From NCBI GenBank assembly GCA_031417915.1, contig JANOWN010000040.1:1-58330 (forward strand): DNA of 58,330 nt, given 5' to 3'. This DNA is from Methylotenera_A sp031417915. GTDB taxonomy: Bacteria > Pseudomonadota > Gammaproteobacteria > Burkholderiales > Methylophilaceae. How positions within the stretch are numbered: position 1 is the stretch's first letter; every line of letters begins with the position of its first letter. The notes below the pieces were generated by a model. The model saw only the letters and a list, made by a program, of their open reading frames with translations. It had not been told where the DNA came from and did not search any database. The position numbers and the translations under genes are program-made. Below, piece by piece: positions 42,329 to 51,850 of the stretch.

Positions 42329-42961
42329 ATGCCACCTAAACCAAAAACAGATGCCGAGCGCCAACAATTGCGTACCTTAATCATTGATGCCGCACGCGAG
42401 CTATTTGTATCGCGTGGAGTTGAAGCGGTGACTATGCGCGAAATCGCTAAGCGCATCGGTTATTCTGCAACGAGTATTTACCTGTATTTTGCCGATAAAG
42501 AGGCCTTGTTGCGCGCCATTTGCGACACCGATTTTTTAGCGCTAGCGACGAGCTTAAAAAACATTTTGCAAATTGCGCACCCAGTAGAACGCATGCACGC
42601 GCTGGGCCACGGTTATGCGGAGTTTGCGCTAGCGCACCCAAACCATTATCGCATGATGTTTATGACTGAGCGCACGCCTTGCGACCCCGCCGAATCTAGC
42701 TTGCAGCAAAATAACGCCGAGCAAGATGCGTATTATCAGCTTAAAACCGTGGTGGCCGAGGTGCATGCAGCGGGCTATTTTAGAGTTGATTTGCAAGATG
42801 TGGATTTGATTGCGCAGACCATTTGGGCGGGCATGCATGGCGTGTGTTCGCTGCAAATTAACATGGCGGAAGATAAGTGGATTAATTGGACGGATATTTC
42901 TGCGCGCTTGCAATTAATGCAACAGGTGATGGTGCGTGGGCTTTTGAAAGAATCAACATGA
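42329..42961 (+). CDS. TetR-family repressor of the efflux operon
   Basis: 210 aa. The N-terminal helix-turn-helix (AARELFVSRGVEAVTMREIA, then RIGYSATSIYLYFADKEALL) is typical of TetR. The C-terminal ligand domain is helical with WAGMHGVCSLQINM. It is autoregulated judging from the tandem palindromes over its promoter, and its stop overlaps the MFP start (ATGA), so it controls the RND operon of which it is the first gene. Ligand unknown. Confidence 0.92.
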   Translation: MPPKPKTDAERQQLRTLIIDAARELFVSRGVEAVTMREIAKRIGYSATSIYLYFADKEALLRAICDTDFLALATSLKNILQIAHPVERMHALGHGYAEFALAHPNHYRMMFMTERTPCDPAESSLQQNNAEQDAYYQLKTVVAEVHAAGYFRVDLQDVDLIAQTIWAGMHGVCSLQINMAEDKWINWTDISARLQLMQQVMVRGLLKEST

Positions 42962-44046
42962 ATAAAGACAAGATAAAAAAAATAATCATTTTTTTAACCT
43001 TTCTATTAGCGGCTTGCGAGAAGCCCGTAGAGTTGCCGCCGCCGCCGCGACCAGCCTTGGTTGCCATTGTGGGCGAAACAGCCGCAAATGAAGCCATGAT
43101 ATTGGTGGGCGAGGTGAAATCGCGATTTGAATCTAATCAAGGTTTTCGCATAAAAGGCAAAATTATCGAGCGCAAAGTAGATGTGGGCAGCTTTGTTAAA
43201 AAAGGGCAAATTATTGCGCGTCTAGATGCATCGGATACTAACTTGGGCGCAGCTGCGGCGGTGGCCGATGTGCGTGCCGCCGAAGCCAATCGCGCCCTGG
43301 CTAGCTCGGATGTAGAACGCCAGCGCCTGTTGGTCGATAAAAAATTCATTTCGCAATCGTCGCTAGATAAATATGAGGCGCAACTTAAAACGGCAGACGC
43401 ACGCGTCAATCAAGCCAAAGCGCAAGCGGCTGTTTCTGGTAATCAATCGCGCTATACCGCGCTGGTGGCTGATCGTGACGGCGTGATCACGCAAATTCGT
43501 GCCGAGCCTGGCCAAGTGGTCGATGCGGGCGAGATGGTGGTGCAAGTGGTGGATACTAAACAAATTGAAGTGTTGGTGGCCGTGCCAGAATCGCGCATGG
43601 CCAAGCTAAAAGTAGGTGATGCAGTAACGGTTAAATTGTGGGCAGACCGCGAGAAAACCTATGCGGGCAAAGTGCGTGAAATTGCGCCAGCAGCAAGCTC
43701 TGCCACGCGCGCGTTTGATGTGCGGGTGGCAGTAACTGATGCCGATGAAGCAGTAAAACTGGGCATGACAGCGGGCGTGCGGCTTACGCAAATTGAAGAT
43801 GACGTAATCATTATTCCATCAAACGCGCTAACGCAAATTAACGGCAAAAGTAGCGTTTGGGTCATTAATAAAAAGGGAACTGCAAACCTACGCGAAGTGA
43901 GTGCTGGCCAATATACCGAAAATGGCGTAACGATTACAAACGGCCTGCAAGTGGGCGAAATGGTGGCGATAGCAGGCGTACATACGCTGATGAATGGCCA
44001 AAAAGTAACACCAAAATTTGCGCCAATAGCAGAGGCCGCGCCATGA
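42958..44046 (+). CDS. RND efflux periplasmic adaptor (HlyD/MFP family lipoprotein)
   Basis: 362 aa. N-terminal lipoprotein signal ends in LLAACEK (lipobox LAAC). Domains in order: a biotinyl-lipoyl half (NQGFRIKGKIIERKVDVGSF), a coiled-coil hairpin (AAEANRALASSDVERQRLL...), the second lipoyl half (LVADRDGVITQIRAEPGQVV), and the beta-barrel (AVPESRMAKLKVGDAVTVKL). The start at 42958 is the ATGA overlap with tetR, and the 3' end overlaps the RND pump start by the same ATGA arrangement. It bridges the pump to a TolC channel. Confidence 0.94.
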   Translation: MNKDKIKKIIIFLTFLLAACEKPVELPPPPRPALVAIVGETAANEAMILVGEVKSRFESNQGFRIKGKIIERKVDVGSFVKKGQIIARLDASDTNLGAAAAVADVRAAEANRALASSDVERQRLLVDKKFISQSSLDKYEAQLKTADARVNQAKAQAAVSGNQSRYTALVADRDGVITQIRAEPGQVVDAGEMVVQVVDTKQIEVLVAVPESRMAKLKVGDAVTVKLWADREKTYAGKVREIAPAASSATRAFDVRVAVTDADEAVKLGMTAGVRLTQIEDDVIIIPSNALTQINGKSSVWVINKKGTANLREVSAGQYTENGVTITNGLQVGEMVAIAGVHTLMNGQKVTPKFAPIAEAAP

Positions 44047-47000
44047 GCGATAGCCAGCCGCAGGCCGACCAAGTTGAATTAAAAAGCGCGCGTTTTAACC
44101 TTTCCGAATGGGCGCTAAATCATCAAACATTGGTGCTGTATTTAATGCTTATGTTGACGATTTCTGGCCTGCTGGCTTACACCAAACTGGGCCAGTCGGA
44201 AGACCCGCCATTTACTTTTAAAGTGATGCTGGTGCGCACTAGTTGGCCTGGTGCGAGTGCGGTAGAGGTGGAGCAGCAAATTACTGATAAAATTGAGAAA
44301 AAACTGCAAGAAGTACCGCATTTGGGTTATCTCAATAGTTATTCGCGGCCTGGTGAATCGATGATTTTTATCATCATTAAAGATGACACGTTTTCAAAAG
44401 ATGTGCCAGATTTATGGTATCAAGTGCGCAAAAAAGTGGGTGATATTCGCCACACGCTACCACAACAAATTGAAAGCCTTACTTTTAATGATGAGTTTAG
44501 CGATGTGTACGGCAGTATGTATGCGCTGACGGGCGACGGATTTGACAATTTTGCACTTAAAGAACAAGCAGATACTATTCGCTCGGAGCTATTAAAAACG
44601 CCCGATGTGGCCAAGGTGGACTTTTTTGGCGAGCAAAAACAGCGTATTTTTATAGAACTTTCTAACGCCAAATTGGCGACCATTGGCATTAGCGCCACAG
44701 AGCTGATTAATATTTTGCAAACGCAAAATGCGGTGGTGCGCGGTGGCACGTTTGAATCGCCGCAAGAGCGTATTCGCATTGAGGTTTCTGGGCGTTACAG
44801 TTCGGTCGCAGAGCTGCGCGAAATAAGATTGCGCGCCAAAACGCAAGATTTTAAATTGGGTGATGTGGCGCTTGTTTACCGAGGTTTTGAAAATCCGCCG
44901 CGCGACACGGTGCGCTATAACGGCAAAGAAACTTTGCTGCTGGGCGTGAGCATGAAACAAGGCGGTGATGTGATTGCGCTTGGCCATGCGTTAGATAAAA
45001 AAATTGTACGTATTGAGCAAAGTCTACCTGTGGGTTTAAGTTTTAATACAGTGACATCGCAGCCAAAAATCGTTGCGCATTCGGTGAACGATTTCGTGCA
45101 TTCGCTGATTGAGGCGCTGGTGATTGTACTGGGCGTTAGCTTGCTGTCACTCGGTTTGCGCACAGGCATTGTGGTGGCGATTTCTATTCCAGTCGTACTT
45201 GCCGCTACATTTTTAGTGATGAATTTCTTTGATATTGGTTTGCATAAAATATCGCTAGGCGCCCTCATATTGGCGCTTGGCCTATTGGTGGATGATGCGA
45301 TTATTGCGGTCGAGATGATGTCATCTAAAATGGAACAAGGCTGGGATAGAGTAAAAGCAGCCTCGTTCGCTTACAGCTCAACTGCCATGCCCATGCTAAC
45401 AGGCACGCTGGTCACGGTGGCTGGCTTTTTACCTATTGCAACGGCAGCAAGTTCTACTGGCGAATATACGCGTTCTATCTTTCAAGTTTCTGCGATTGCG
45501 CTGATTATTTCGTGGTTTGCGGCAGTGATTTTTGTGCCCTATTTGGGCTACCATTTGCTGCCCGATTATGCACATGCGCCTAAGCCTTCTAAATTAATGA
45601 TATGGCTGAAAGGCAAGCTGGGACTAGTGGATGCCGTTGATGATGAAAATCATCATCATGATATTTATAACACTAAATTTTATGGAGCGTTACGCGCAAT
45701 TGTCACCACTTGCGTGCGTTATCGCAAAACGGTTATCGCTATCACTTTGCTATTATTTGCGCTTTCAATTATCGGTTTTGGCAAAGTACAGCAACAATTT
45801 TTCCCCGATGCTACGCGGCTAGAGCTAATGGTGGATTTGCGTTTGACCGAAGGCGCATCTTACCAAGCGACTGATAGGGAAGTGAAAAAACTTGAAAACT
45901 GGCTGAATACTTGGAACGCAAAACATCAAGGTATCGATAATTTTGTGGTTTATATTGGCACAGGCAGCCCGCGCTATTATTTGCCGCTGGATATTCAACT
46001 GGCACACAGTGGTTTTGCGCAGTTTGTGATACTAAGCAAAAACCTTGAACAACGCGAAGCTTTACGTAGCGATTTACTCAAGTTATTTGAAAGCGATTTC
46101 CCCAGTTTGCGCGCCTCGGTGTTGCGCCTAGAAGTCGGTCCGCCAGTGGGCTTTCCAGTGCAGTTTAGGGTAAATGGCACTGATATTCCAAAAATACGAG
46201 AAATTGCGCATCAAATTGCCGATATTATGCGCGGCAATGCAAACTTAACCAATGTGCAGCTCAATTGGGAAGAGCCTAGCAAGGTGATGAAAGTGTCGGT
46301 AGATCAAGCAAAGGCGCGCTTGCTGGGCGTAAGCTCGGTAGATATTGCTAATATATTAAATGGCGCAATGAGTGAGCTTTACATTACCGAATTTAGAGAG
46401 GGCAAAGAGCGTATCGATTTGGTGGTGCGCGGCCCAGAGCTAGAGCGCACAAGGCTTTCGCGCTTGCCCAATTTAATGATTAACACGCGCAGCGGTAGCA
46501 GTGTGCCACTTTCGCAAATTGCAACTATAGAGAGCGAGTTTGAACAAGGCGTAATTTGGCATCGCGACCGCGAGCCCAGTATTATCGTGCGCGCCAATTT
46601 GCACGGTCGCATGCAAGCGCCGGTGGTTTCTGCGCAAATTGAAGAAAAACTAGCCAAAATTAAAGCTAATTTACCGCTCGGCATTTCGCTTGAAACGGGC
46701 GGCGCGGTAGAAGAATCGGCCAAAGGCGGCGCCTCGGTTGCCAAAGGCGCACCACTATTTTTGGTCGTCGTGCTTACCTTACTTATTTTGCAATTGCAAA
46801 GTTTTTCACGGGTATTTTTAGTATTACTTACTGCACCTTTGGGCTTAATTGGGGTCACAATAGGGCTGTTATTATTTAACCAGCCGTTTGGCTTTGTGGC
46901 CATGTTGGGTACGATTGCGCTATCGGGTATGATTATGCGTAACTCGGTGATTTTGGTTGACCAAATCGATCAAGATCGCGCTTCTGGCCTAGCGCCTTGG

Positions 47001-47213
47001 CAAGCGGTAGTAGAATCAACCATAAGACGATTCAGACCGATTGTTTTAACTGCCGCTGCTGCTATTTTGGCGATGATTCCGCTTACCAGAAGCGTGTTTT
47101 TTGGCCCAATGGCAGTCGCCATTATGGGCGGCTTAGCGGTGGCGACTTTGCTTACCGTGCTATTTTTACCCGCGCTATATGCTGCTTGGTTTAGAGTAAA
47201 AATGCCTGCCTAA
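44043..47213 (+). CDS. RND-family proton-driven efflux pump
   Basis: 1056 aa, full-length RND inner-membrane transporter with 12 transmembrane helices and two large periplasmic loops. The proton-relay pair is in ILALGLLVDDAIIAVEMMSS near residue 410, and the second half repeats the fold with LGTIALSGMIMRNSVILVDQ near 960. A histidine-rich cytoplasmic segment (DENHHHDIY) lies near 530. It is closer to broad RND (AcrB-like/HAE) pumps than to heavy-metal CusA types by eye. It is third gene of tetR-MFP-RND; the TolC-like channel is two genes downstream. Confidence 0.95.
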   Translation: MSDSQPQADQVELKSARFNLSEWALNHQTLVLYLMLMLTISGLLAYTKLGQSEDPPFTFKVMLVRTSWPGASAVEVEQQITDKIEKKLQEVPHLGYLNSYSRPGESMIFIIIKDDTFSKDVPDLWYQVRKKVGDIRHTLPQQIESLTFNDEFSDVYGSMYALTGDGFDNFALKEQADTIRSELLKTPDVAKVDFFGEQKQRIFIELSNAKLATIGISATELINILQTQNAVVRGGTFESPQERIRIEVSGRYSSVAELREIRLRAKTQDFKLGDVALVYRGFENPPRDTVRYNGKETLLLGVSMKQGGDVIALGHALDKKIVRIEQSLPVGLSFNTVTSQPKIVAHSVNDFVHSLIEALVIVLGVSLLSLGLRTGIVVAISIPVVLAATFLVMNFFDIGLHKISLGALILALGLLVDDAIIAVEMMSSKMEQGWDRVKAASFAYSSTAMPMLTGTLVTVAGFLPIATAASSTGEYTRSIFQVSAIALIISWFAAVIFVPYLGYHLLPDYAHAPKPSKLMIWLKGKLGLVDAVDDENHHHDIYNTKFYGALRAIVTTCVRYRKTVIAITLLLFALSIIGFGKVQQQFFPDATRLELMVDLRLTEGASYQATDREVKKLENWLNTWNAKHQGIDNFVVYIGTGSPRYYLPLDIQLAHSGFAQFVILSKNLEQREALRSDLLKLFESDFPSLRASVLRLEVGPPVGFPVQFRVNGTDIPKIREIAHQIADIMRGNANLTNVQLNWEEPSKVMKVSVDQAKARLLGVSSVDIANILNGAMSELYITEFREGKERIDLVVRGPELERTRLSRLPNLMINTRSGSSVPLSQIATIESEFEQGVIWHRDREPSIIVRANLHGRMQAPVVSAQIEEKLAKIKANLPLGISLETGGAVEESAKGGASVAKGAPLFLVVVLTLLILQLQSFSRVFLVLLTAPLGLIGVTIGLLLFNQPFGFVAMLGTIALSGMIMRNSVILVDQIDQDRASGLAPWQAVVESTIRRFRPIVLTAAAAILAMIPLTRSVFFGPMAVAIMGGLAVATLLTVLFLPALYAAWFRVKMPA

Positions 47214-47250
47214 TTACGTTATAATTGAGACTAGAAAATAGAGCGAATAT

Positions 47251-47949
47251 ATGACACCAATAGCACAAAATGACATGCGTGAAGCTAGATTCAACATGCC
47301 GCGCGAAACAGCGCGTTTTAACATGATAGAACAGCAAATCCGCACCTGGGAGGTGTTAGACCCAACCGTATTGCAACTGTTAAATGATGTGCCGCGCGAG
47401 AACTTTGTGCCAGAAGAATATCAAGGGCTGGCATTTGCAGATATTGAAATTCCACTAGCACATGAGCAAACCATGCTTAGCCCCAAGCTAGAAGGCCGCA
47501 TTTTGCAAGCGCTTAATGTACAAAAATTACATAGCGTGTTGCATATTGGCACTGGCAGTGGCTATTTTACTGCCTTGCTGGCAGGCCTTGCTAAACAGGT
47601 GATTTCAATCGAAATTGAAGCAGATTTGAGCACACAAGCTGCTAAAAATTTAACTAAAAACAATATTCAAAATGTGACGCTGGAAGTGGCAGATGGCGTG
47701 CTTGGCCGGCCCAGTTATGAGCATTATGATGTCATTGTCTATACTGGCTCATCGCCATTAGAGCCTGCTGGGGTGCGTCAGCAACTCAATATCGGTGGTG
47801 TGATGTTTATTATACTGGGTGAGGCGCCTGTGATGCAGGCCACGCTGATACAGCGTGTTTCAAAAGCAGGGTTTACAGAAACCGTGCTGTTTGAAACTTG
47901 TATTCCAGAGCTAATTAATGCGCAGCAAGCGCAACAATTTGAGTTTTAA
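47251..47949 (+). CDS. pcm: Protein-L-isoaspartate O-methyltransferase family protein
   Basis: 232-aa SAM-dependent methyltransferase. LEGRILQALN and HSVLHIGTGSGYFTALLAGL (motif I) are PCMT signatures, with VPRENFVPEEYQGLAFADIEIPL in the N-terminus and VIVYTGSSPLEPAGVRQQL after. In canonical enzymes it repairs isoaspartate; this betaproteobacterial version is usually found directly upstream of tolC, as here (1-bp gap). Its role in the efflux context is not known. The N-terminal 15-20 residues are variable, so the start might be slightly internal. Confidence 0.88.
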   Translation: MTPIAQNDMREARFNMPRETARFNMIEQQIRTWEVLDPTVLQLLNDVPRENFVPEEYQGLAFADIEIPLAHEQTMLSPKLEGRILQALNVQKLHSVLHIGTGSGYFTALLAGLAKQVISIEIEADLSTQAAKNLTKNNIQNVTLEVADGVLGRPSYEHYDVIVYTGSSPLEPAGVRQQLNIGGVMFIILGEAPVMQATLIQRVSKAGFTETVLFETCIPELINAQQAQQFEF

Positions 47950-47950
47950 T

Positions 47951-49315
47951 ATGAACATCAAACCACTTAGCTTGATATTAATTTCTTCGGTATTATTTAC
48001 TTTGCCCGCCAGTTTGATGGCGGCCAAAAGTCAACAAAACTTACTCGATGTTTATCATCAAGCCTTGGCGCACGATCCAACGCTGGCCTCTGCCTTAAGC
48101 GCCAATAAAGCCGCGCAAGAAATTATCGAGCAAGGCAAAGCCTTGTATCGCCCGACGGTGAATTTTAATGCTGACGCCAGCACCTCACGCACGCACATAC
48201 GTTATTTGGAATCAAGCGTACCACCAGGCAATTCTAGTTTTGAGAATTATAAAGCTGGCGTTGAAGCGCGCCAGCCGATTTATCGCAAACAAAATTTGGT
48301 GCAGATGGAGCAATCTAAAACCCAAGTAAGTTTGGCTGATAAACAATACCATTTAAGTCAGCAAGCGCTTATTTTACGCACTACACAGACTTATTTTGAT
48401 GTATTAATTGCGCAAGATAAAATTGATTTAATTGGCGCCCAAAAAACCGCTATTCTAAGTCAGCTAGATCAGGCCAAAGCCACGTTTGAAGTGGGCACGG
48501 CGACCATTACTGATGTGAACGAGGCGCAAGCGCGTTACGATTTAGTTTTGGCGCAAGAAATTGCGGCCATCAATGAGTTTGAAATAGCCAAGCGCTCGGT
48601 AGAGGCCATTACGGGCGGAGTTCCCAATAAATTGGCGACGGTAAAACCAGATATTCAAGTGACATCGCTCGCCCAAAATATGCAAGATTGGCAACAAGTC
48701 GCGGTGCAAAATAATTTAAACATTCAAATTCAACAAGATGCGCTTAAGCTGGCCGAGCAAGATGTAGAAAACGCACGGGCAGGCCACTTACCTACTTTGG
48801 ACGCTGTGGCGAGTTATACCAATAACTATGCTAACGGCAGCCCATCGGTGTTTAGTGCGGGTAATGAGTTAAGAAACGCCACCATTGGCCTGCAATTGGA
48901 GATTCCGCTCTACGCAGGCGGCGCGATTAGTTCACGTGCGCGGCAAGCGGTGTTAAACAAACAAAAAGCCTTGGATGATATTGAAATTGCGCGCCGCAGC
49001 ACAGATTTAGAAACGCAGCGCGCTTATTTTAATTTAAGTAGCAGTATCGCGCAGGTAAAAGCTTTGGATCAAGCTTTGATTTCTAGCCAAAGCCAGCTCG
49101 ACTCAACCAAACTTGGCTACGAAGTGGGCGTGCGCACCAGTGTCGATGTGTTGAATGCGCAACAACAACTGTTCAGCGCCAAGCGAGATTTATTGCAAGC
49201 GCGCTATAATTATTTGGTCAATATTATCCGCCTGAAAGCCGCTTCTGGCTTGGTTGCAGAGGCTGATTTGCAAGATATTAATCAACAGTTAGTGGTAAGC
49301 CCAAATGCCAACTAA
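47951..49315 (+). CDS. tolC: TolC-family outer-membrane channel
   Basis: 454 aa with a Sec signal (MNIKPLSLILISSVLFTLPASLMAA, cut near residue 25) and two OEP repeats of long coiled-coil helices. The repeated pattern includes DVNEAQARYDLVLAQEIAA near 190 and SVDVLNAQQQLFSAKRDLLQ near 395, the equatorial region EIPLYAGGAISSRARQAV near 300, and the family-typical N-terminal LLDVYHQALAHDPTL. It exports substrates delivered by RND or type I systems, plausibly the pump at 44.0-47.2 kb. It starts one base after pcm. Confidence 0.94.
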   Translation: MNIKPLSLILISSVLFTLPASLMAAKSQQNLLDVYHQALAHDPTLASALSANKAAQEIIEQGKALYRPTVNFNADASTSRTHIRYLESSVPPGNSSFENYKAGVEARQPIYRKQNLVQMEQSKTQVSLADKQYHLSQQALILRTTQTYFDVLIAQDKIDLIGAQKTAILSQLDQAKATFEVGTATITDVNEAQARYDLVLAQEIAAINEFEIAKRSVEAITGGVPNKLATVKPDIQVTSLAQNMQDWQQVAVQNNLNIQIQQDALKLAEQDVENARAGHLPTLDAVASYTNNYANGSPSVFSAGNELRNATIGLQLEIPLYAGGAISSRARQAVLNKQKALDDIEIARRSTDLETQRAYFNLSSSIAQVKALDQALISSQSQLDSTKLGYEVGVRTSVDVLNAQQQLFSAKRDLLQARYNYLVNIIRLKAASGLVAEADLQDINQQLVVSPNAN

Positions 49316-49865
49316 TTTTGCAGTGCAGGCAGCGCTTAGCCAGTTAGTTGTTATTGATATGCAAGTTAAGTTAGCAAGTGTAATGCCCGCCGATGCGTTG
49401 CAGAGCGCAGTCAAAAATTGTGCCATTTTGGCGCAAGCTGCTAATTTACTTGCTGTGCCCATCATCGCTACCGAGCAATATCCACAAGGCTTGGGCGAAA
49501 CTTTAGCTGAAATTAAAGCGCATTTGCCAAACCGTAAAGCCATTACAAAAACAGCTTTTTCGGCTAGTGGCGAGCCTAAATTTAATCAGCAATTGCAGCG
49601 TGAAAATTCACAAATAGTATTGGCGGGTATGGAAGCACATATTTGTGTGCTACAAACCGCATTAGCGCTGTTACAGGCGAGCAAAACAGTGTTTGTGGTG
49701 GAAGATGCCATAATTTCGCGTAGCAGCGCGAATAAAGCAAATGCGCTAGCAAGGCTACGTCATGCAGGCTGCATCGTTACCAATACTGAATCTGTCGTGT
49801 TTGAATGGCTGGGTGACGCCAATCACGAGGCGTTTAAATCCATTTCTAAATTGATTAGAACCTAA
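49305..49865 (+). CDS. Isochorismatase-fold cysteine hydrolase
   Basis: 186-aa alpha/beta hydrolase of the isochorismatase superfamily. The catalytic triad is visible as Asp in VIDMQVKLA, Lys in ITKTAFSASG and Cys in VLAGMEAHICVLQTALALL. Substrate not predictable. It overlaps the tolC end by 11 bp and is thus co-transcribed with it. Confidence 0.9.
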   Translation: MPTNFAVQAALSQLVVIDMQVKLASVMPADALQSAVKNCAILAQAANLLAVPIIATEQYPQGLGETLAEIKAHLPNRKAITKTAFSASGEPKFNQQLQRENSQIVLAGMEAHICVLQTALALLQASKTVFVVEDAIISRSSANKANALARLRHAGCIVTNTESVVFEWLGDANHEAFKSISKLIRT

Positions 49866-49893
49866 TTAGCGCGTATTCATATAAAGTCTCAGC

Positions 49894-50481
49894 GTGAATT
49901 GGAAACTCATATTTTTTGTCGCACTTATTAGTTTCGGCGCTTATCAGCATTTTTCGCAGCAGCCAATCTCGCATGACAATGGTATAGTTGCCAGCCAGCA
50001 GCCCACACAAATTTCCACCAATAGCGCGGAAATTACGCTCAATGGCTACAAAATTACGCCTTTAGAATCGTTTCAAATCGAAGCGCGCGTATTAGCTGCA
50101 GAGCACTATTCACTTGGTCGCGAGGCCGATTTATCGCCAGTCGATTTGGCGCTAGGCTGGGGAAAAATGTCAGATGAAGCGATTTTAAAAGACATCAAAA
50201 TTTCGCAATCCAATCGATTTTATTATTGGCGCGTTGAGGAATTTCCTATTCCTAGGCGCGAGATAGAAACGCAAAGCGCCAATATGCATATGATTCCCGC
50301 AGATGCACAAATTGAAAAAATACTAAAATCGATTCGCCCTGGCCAAATTGTGAGGCTAAGTGGCGATTTGGTGCAAGTGAATGCCAGCGACGGTTGGCAT
50401 TGGAAAAGCTCGCTCACTCGCGAAGATACTGGCAATGGCGCGTGCGAAATTATTTACGTAAAAACAATTTCAGTGACTTAA
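49894..50481 (+). CDS. Conserved hypothetical membrane-anchored or exported protein
   Basis: 195 aa. Short N-terminal hydrophobic helix (WKLIFFVALISFGAYQHF) likely acts as a signal anchor. The body contains a motif set I associate with a widespread uncharacterised proteobacterial family: LALGWGKMSD, SQSNRFYYWR, SANMHMIPA, and GNGACEIIYV at the end. It starts with GTG. No function can be assigned. It follows the isochorismatase-like gene on the same strand after 28 bp. Confidence 0.75.
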   Translation: MNWKLIFFVALISFGAYQHFSQQPISHDNGIVASQQPTQISTNSAEITLNGYKITPLESFQIEARVLAAEHYSLGREADLSPVDLALGWGKMSDEAILKDIKISQSNRFYYWRVEEFPIPRREIETQSANMHMIPADAQIEKILKSIRPGQIVRLSGDLVQVNASDGWHWKSSLTREDTGNGACEIIYVKTISVT

Positions 50482-50503
50482 ATGAATTAAAAGTGTTTTT
50501 ATT

Positions 50504-50574
50504 GCATGCCACTGGACTAAATCATTCCAGTGCAGGCTCTGCGAGCCAATATCCATGGGGCTCCTAGGGCATGT
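50504..50574. repeat. Dispersed ATGGATATT-loop hairpin, copy D (two-module form)
   Basis: Reverse-complement orientation, with core CCAATATCCATGGGG (50546-50560). Outer arms CATGCC (50505-50510) and GGCATG (50568-50573). The flanking 28-bp module 50505-50532 matches 23230-23257 in reverse complement with one loop mismatch. It lies in the convergent gap between the conserved hypothetical and waaA. Confidence 0.75.
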
Positions 50575-50587
50575 ATTTCTGGATATT

Positions 50588-51835
50588 TTATGTTAAATAC
50601 TGCGCAATTAACTTCATCATCCGCACCGTTGCGCCAGTGGAAGCCTCGCTAAAATTCAACGCAGCTTCGCCCATTTTTACGCGTTTTGGCGCATTGTGTA
50701 GCAAATATTGAATTCTATCGCGCAATGCCGCCATATTTTTTACGCGAATAGCCGCTTTGGCACGAATGGCATTTTCTGTGGCATCGGCAAAATTAAACGT
50801 GTGCGGACCAATTAAAATGGGCTTGCCCATGCTAGCCGCCTCAATTAAATTTTGCCCGCCGTATTCCAGCAAACTGCCGCCCACAAAGGTAAAATCGCAG
50901 CCTGCATAGTAGGTAAAAAGTTCGCCCATGCTGTCGCCCAAAATAACCTGTATGTTTTTATCGACTGCCCCGACCAAATTGCTACGGCGTTGATAAGTCA
51001 GCCCAGAGTTTTGAATAATGCTTTCTACATCATTAAAGCGTTGCGGGTGGCGCGGCACGATAATTGTTAAAATATCCAAACCTTTTACTGCTTCAAGTAT
51101 GTGTTTTTCTTCGCCCTTGCGCGTACTGGCAGCAAGAAAAATAATACGCTTTTGGCCAAGCAACTTGCGTAGCTGCAAGCCTTTATTTACGGCGTCTACA
51201 GGCGGTTTCACATCAAATTTTAAATTGCCTGCAACGCTTATATTGTTTGCTTGCAAAGTCTGAAATCTTGAAAAATCACCAGCAGTTTGTGCGGCAACAG
51301 CGCTTAAACTTTGAATGCCTTCCGAAGCTAATTTTCCAAGCTTGGTATAACCGCGGGCAGATTTTTCTGAAAGGCGCGCGTTTAATAATAGCAAAGGAAC
51401 CTTATGCTGCTTGCAAGCTGCGATTAGGTTAAACCACAGCTCAGTTTCCATCAGCAAGCCAATTTTAGGTTGAAAGTGGGCTAAAAAATTATTTACAGCA
51501 AACGGCAAATCGTAAGGCAAATAAACGCGCAGCACGCTATCTGCAAACAATTGCTCATTGGCTTCACGCCCAGTCGGCGTGGTGTTGGTGATTAAAATTT
51601 GATGCTGTGGATATTGCGCTAGTAGCGCTTTGACTAAAGGCTCTGCAGCGCGGGTTTCGCCCACCGAAACGCAATGTAGCCAAATGATAGGTTTAGTAAT
51701 TGGTAAATTATAAAAACCAAAACGCTCACCCCAATGTTTTAAGTAGGCGGGTTGTTTAATACCACGCCAAAGTAACTTTAGCGGCACAAATGGCAGGGTT
51801 AAATAAAGCAAAAGTGAGTACAAAAATCGATTCAT
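50588..51835 (-). CDS. waaA: 3-deoxy-D-manno-octulosonic-acid (Kdo) transferase
   Basis: Adds Kdo residues to lipid IVA at the inner membrane, an essential LPS core step. The 415-aa product has an N-terminal membrane anchor (YSLLLYLTLPFVPLKLLWRG) and a GT-B fold. The donor site is seen in VSVGETRAAEPLVKALL near residue 57 (Glu in GETRAAEP is the conserved base). LLLNARLSEKSARGY, IFLAASTRKGEE and FVGGSLLEYGGQN(L/I)IEAAS complete the family pattern. The start at 51835 (MNRFLY) is preferred to a GTG at 51850. It converges on the pcm-tolC cluster side. Confidence 0.95.
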   Translation of the reverse strand: MNRFLYSLLLYLTLPFVPLKLLWRGIKQPAYLKHWGERFGFYNLPITKPIIWLHCVSVGETRAAEPLVKALLAQYPQHQILITNTTPTGREANEQLFADSVLRVYLPYDLPFAVNNFLAHFQPKIGLLMETELWFNLIAACKQHKVPLLLLNARLSEKSARGYTKLGKLASEGIQSLSAVAAQTAGDFSRFQTLQANNISVAGNLKFDVKPPVDAVNKGLQLRKLLGQKRIIFLAASTRKGEEKHILEAVKGLDILTIIVPRHPQRFNDVESIIQNSGLTYQRRSNLVGAVDKNIQVILGDSMGELFTYYAGCDFTFVGGSLLEYGGQNLIEAASMGKPILIGPHTFNFADATENAIRAKAAIRVKNMAALRDRIQYLLHNAPKRVKMGEAALNFSEASTGATVRMMKLIAQYLT

Positions 51836-51850
51836 GCGGCATTTTCTCAC

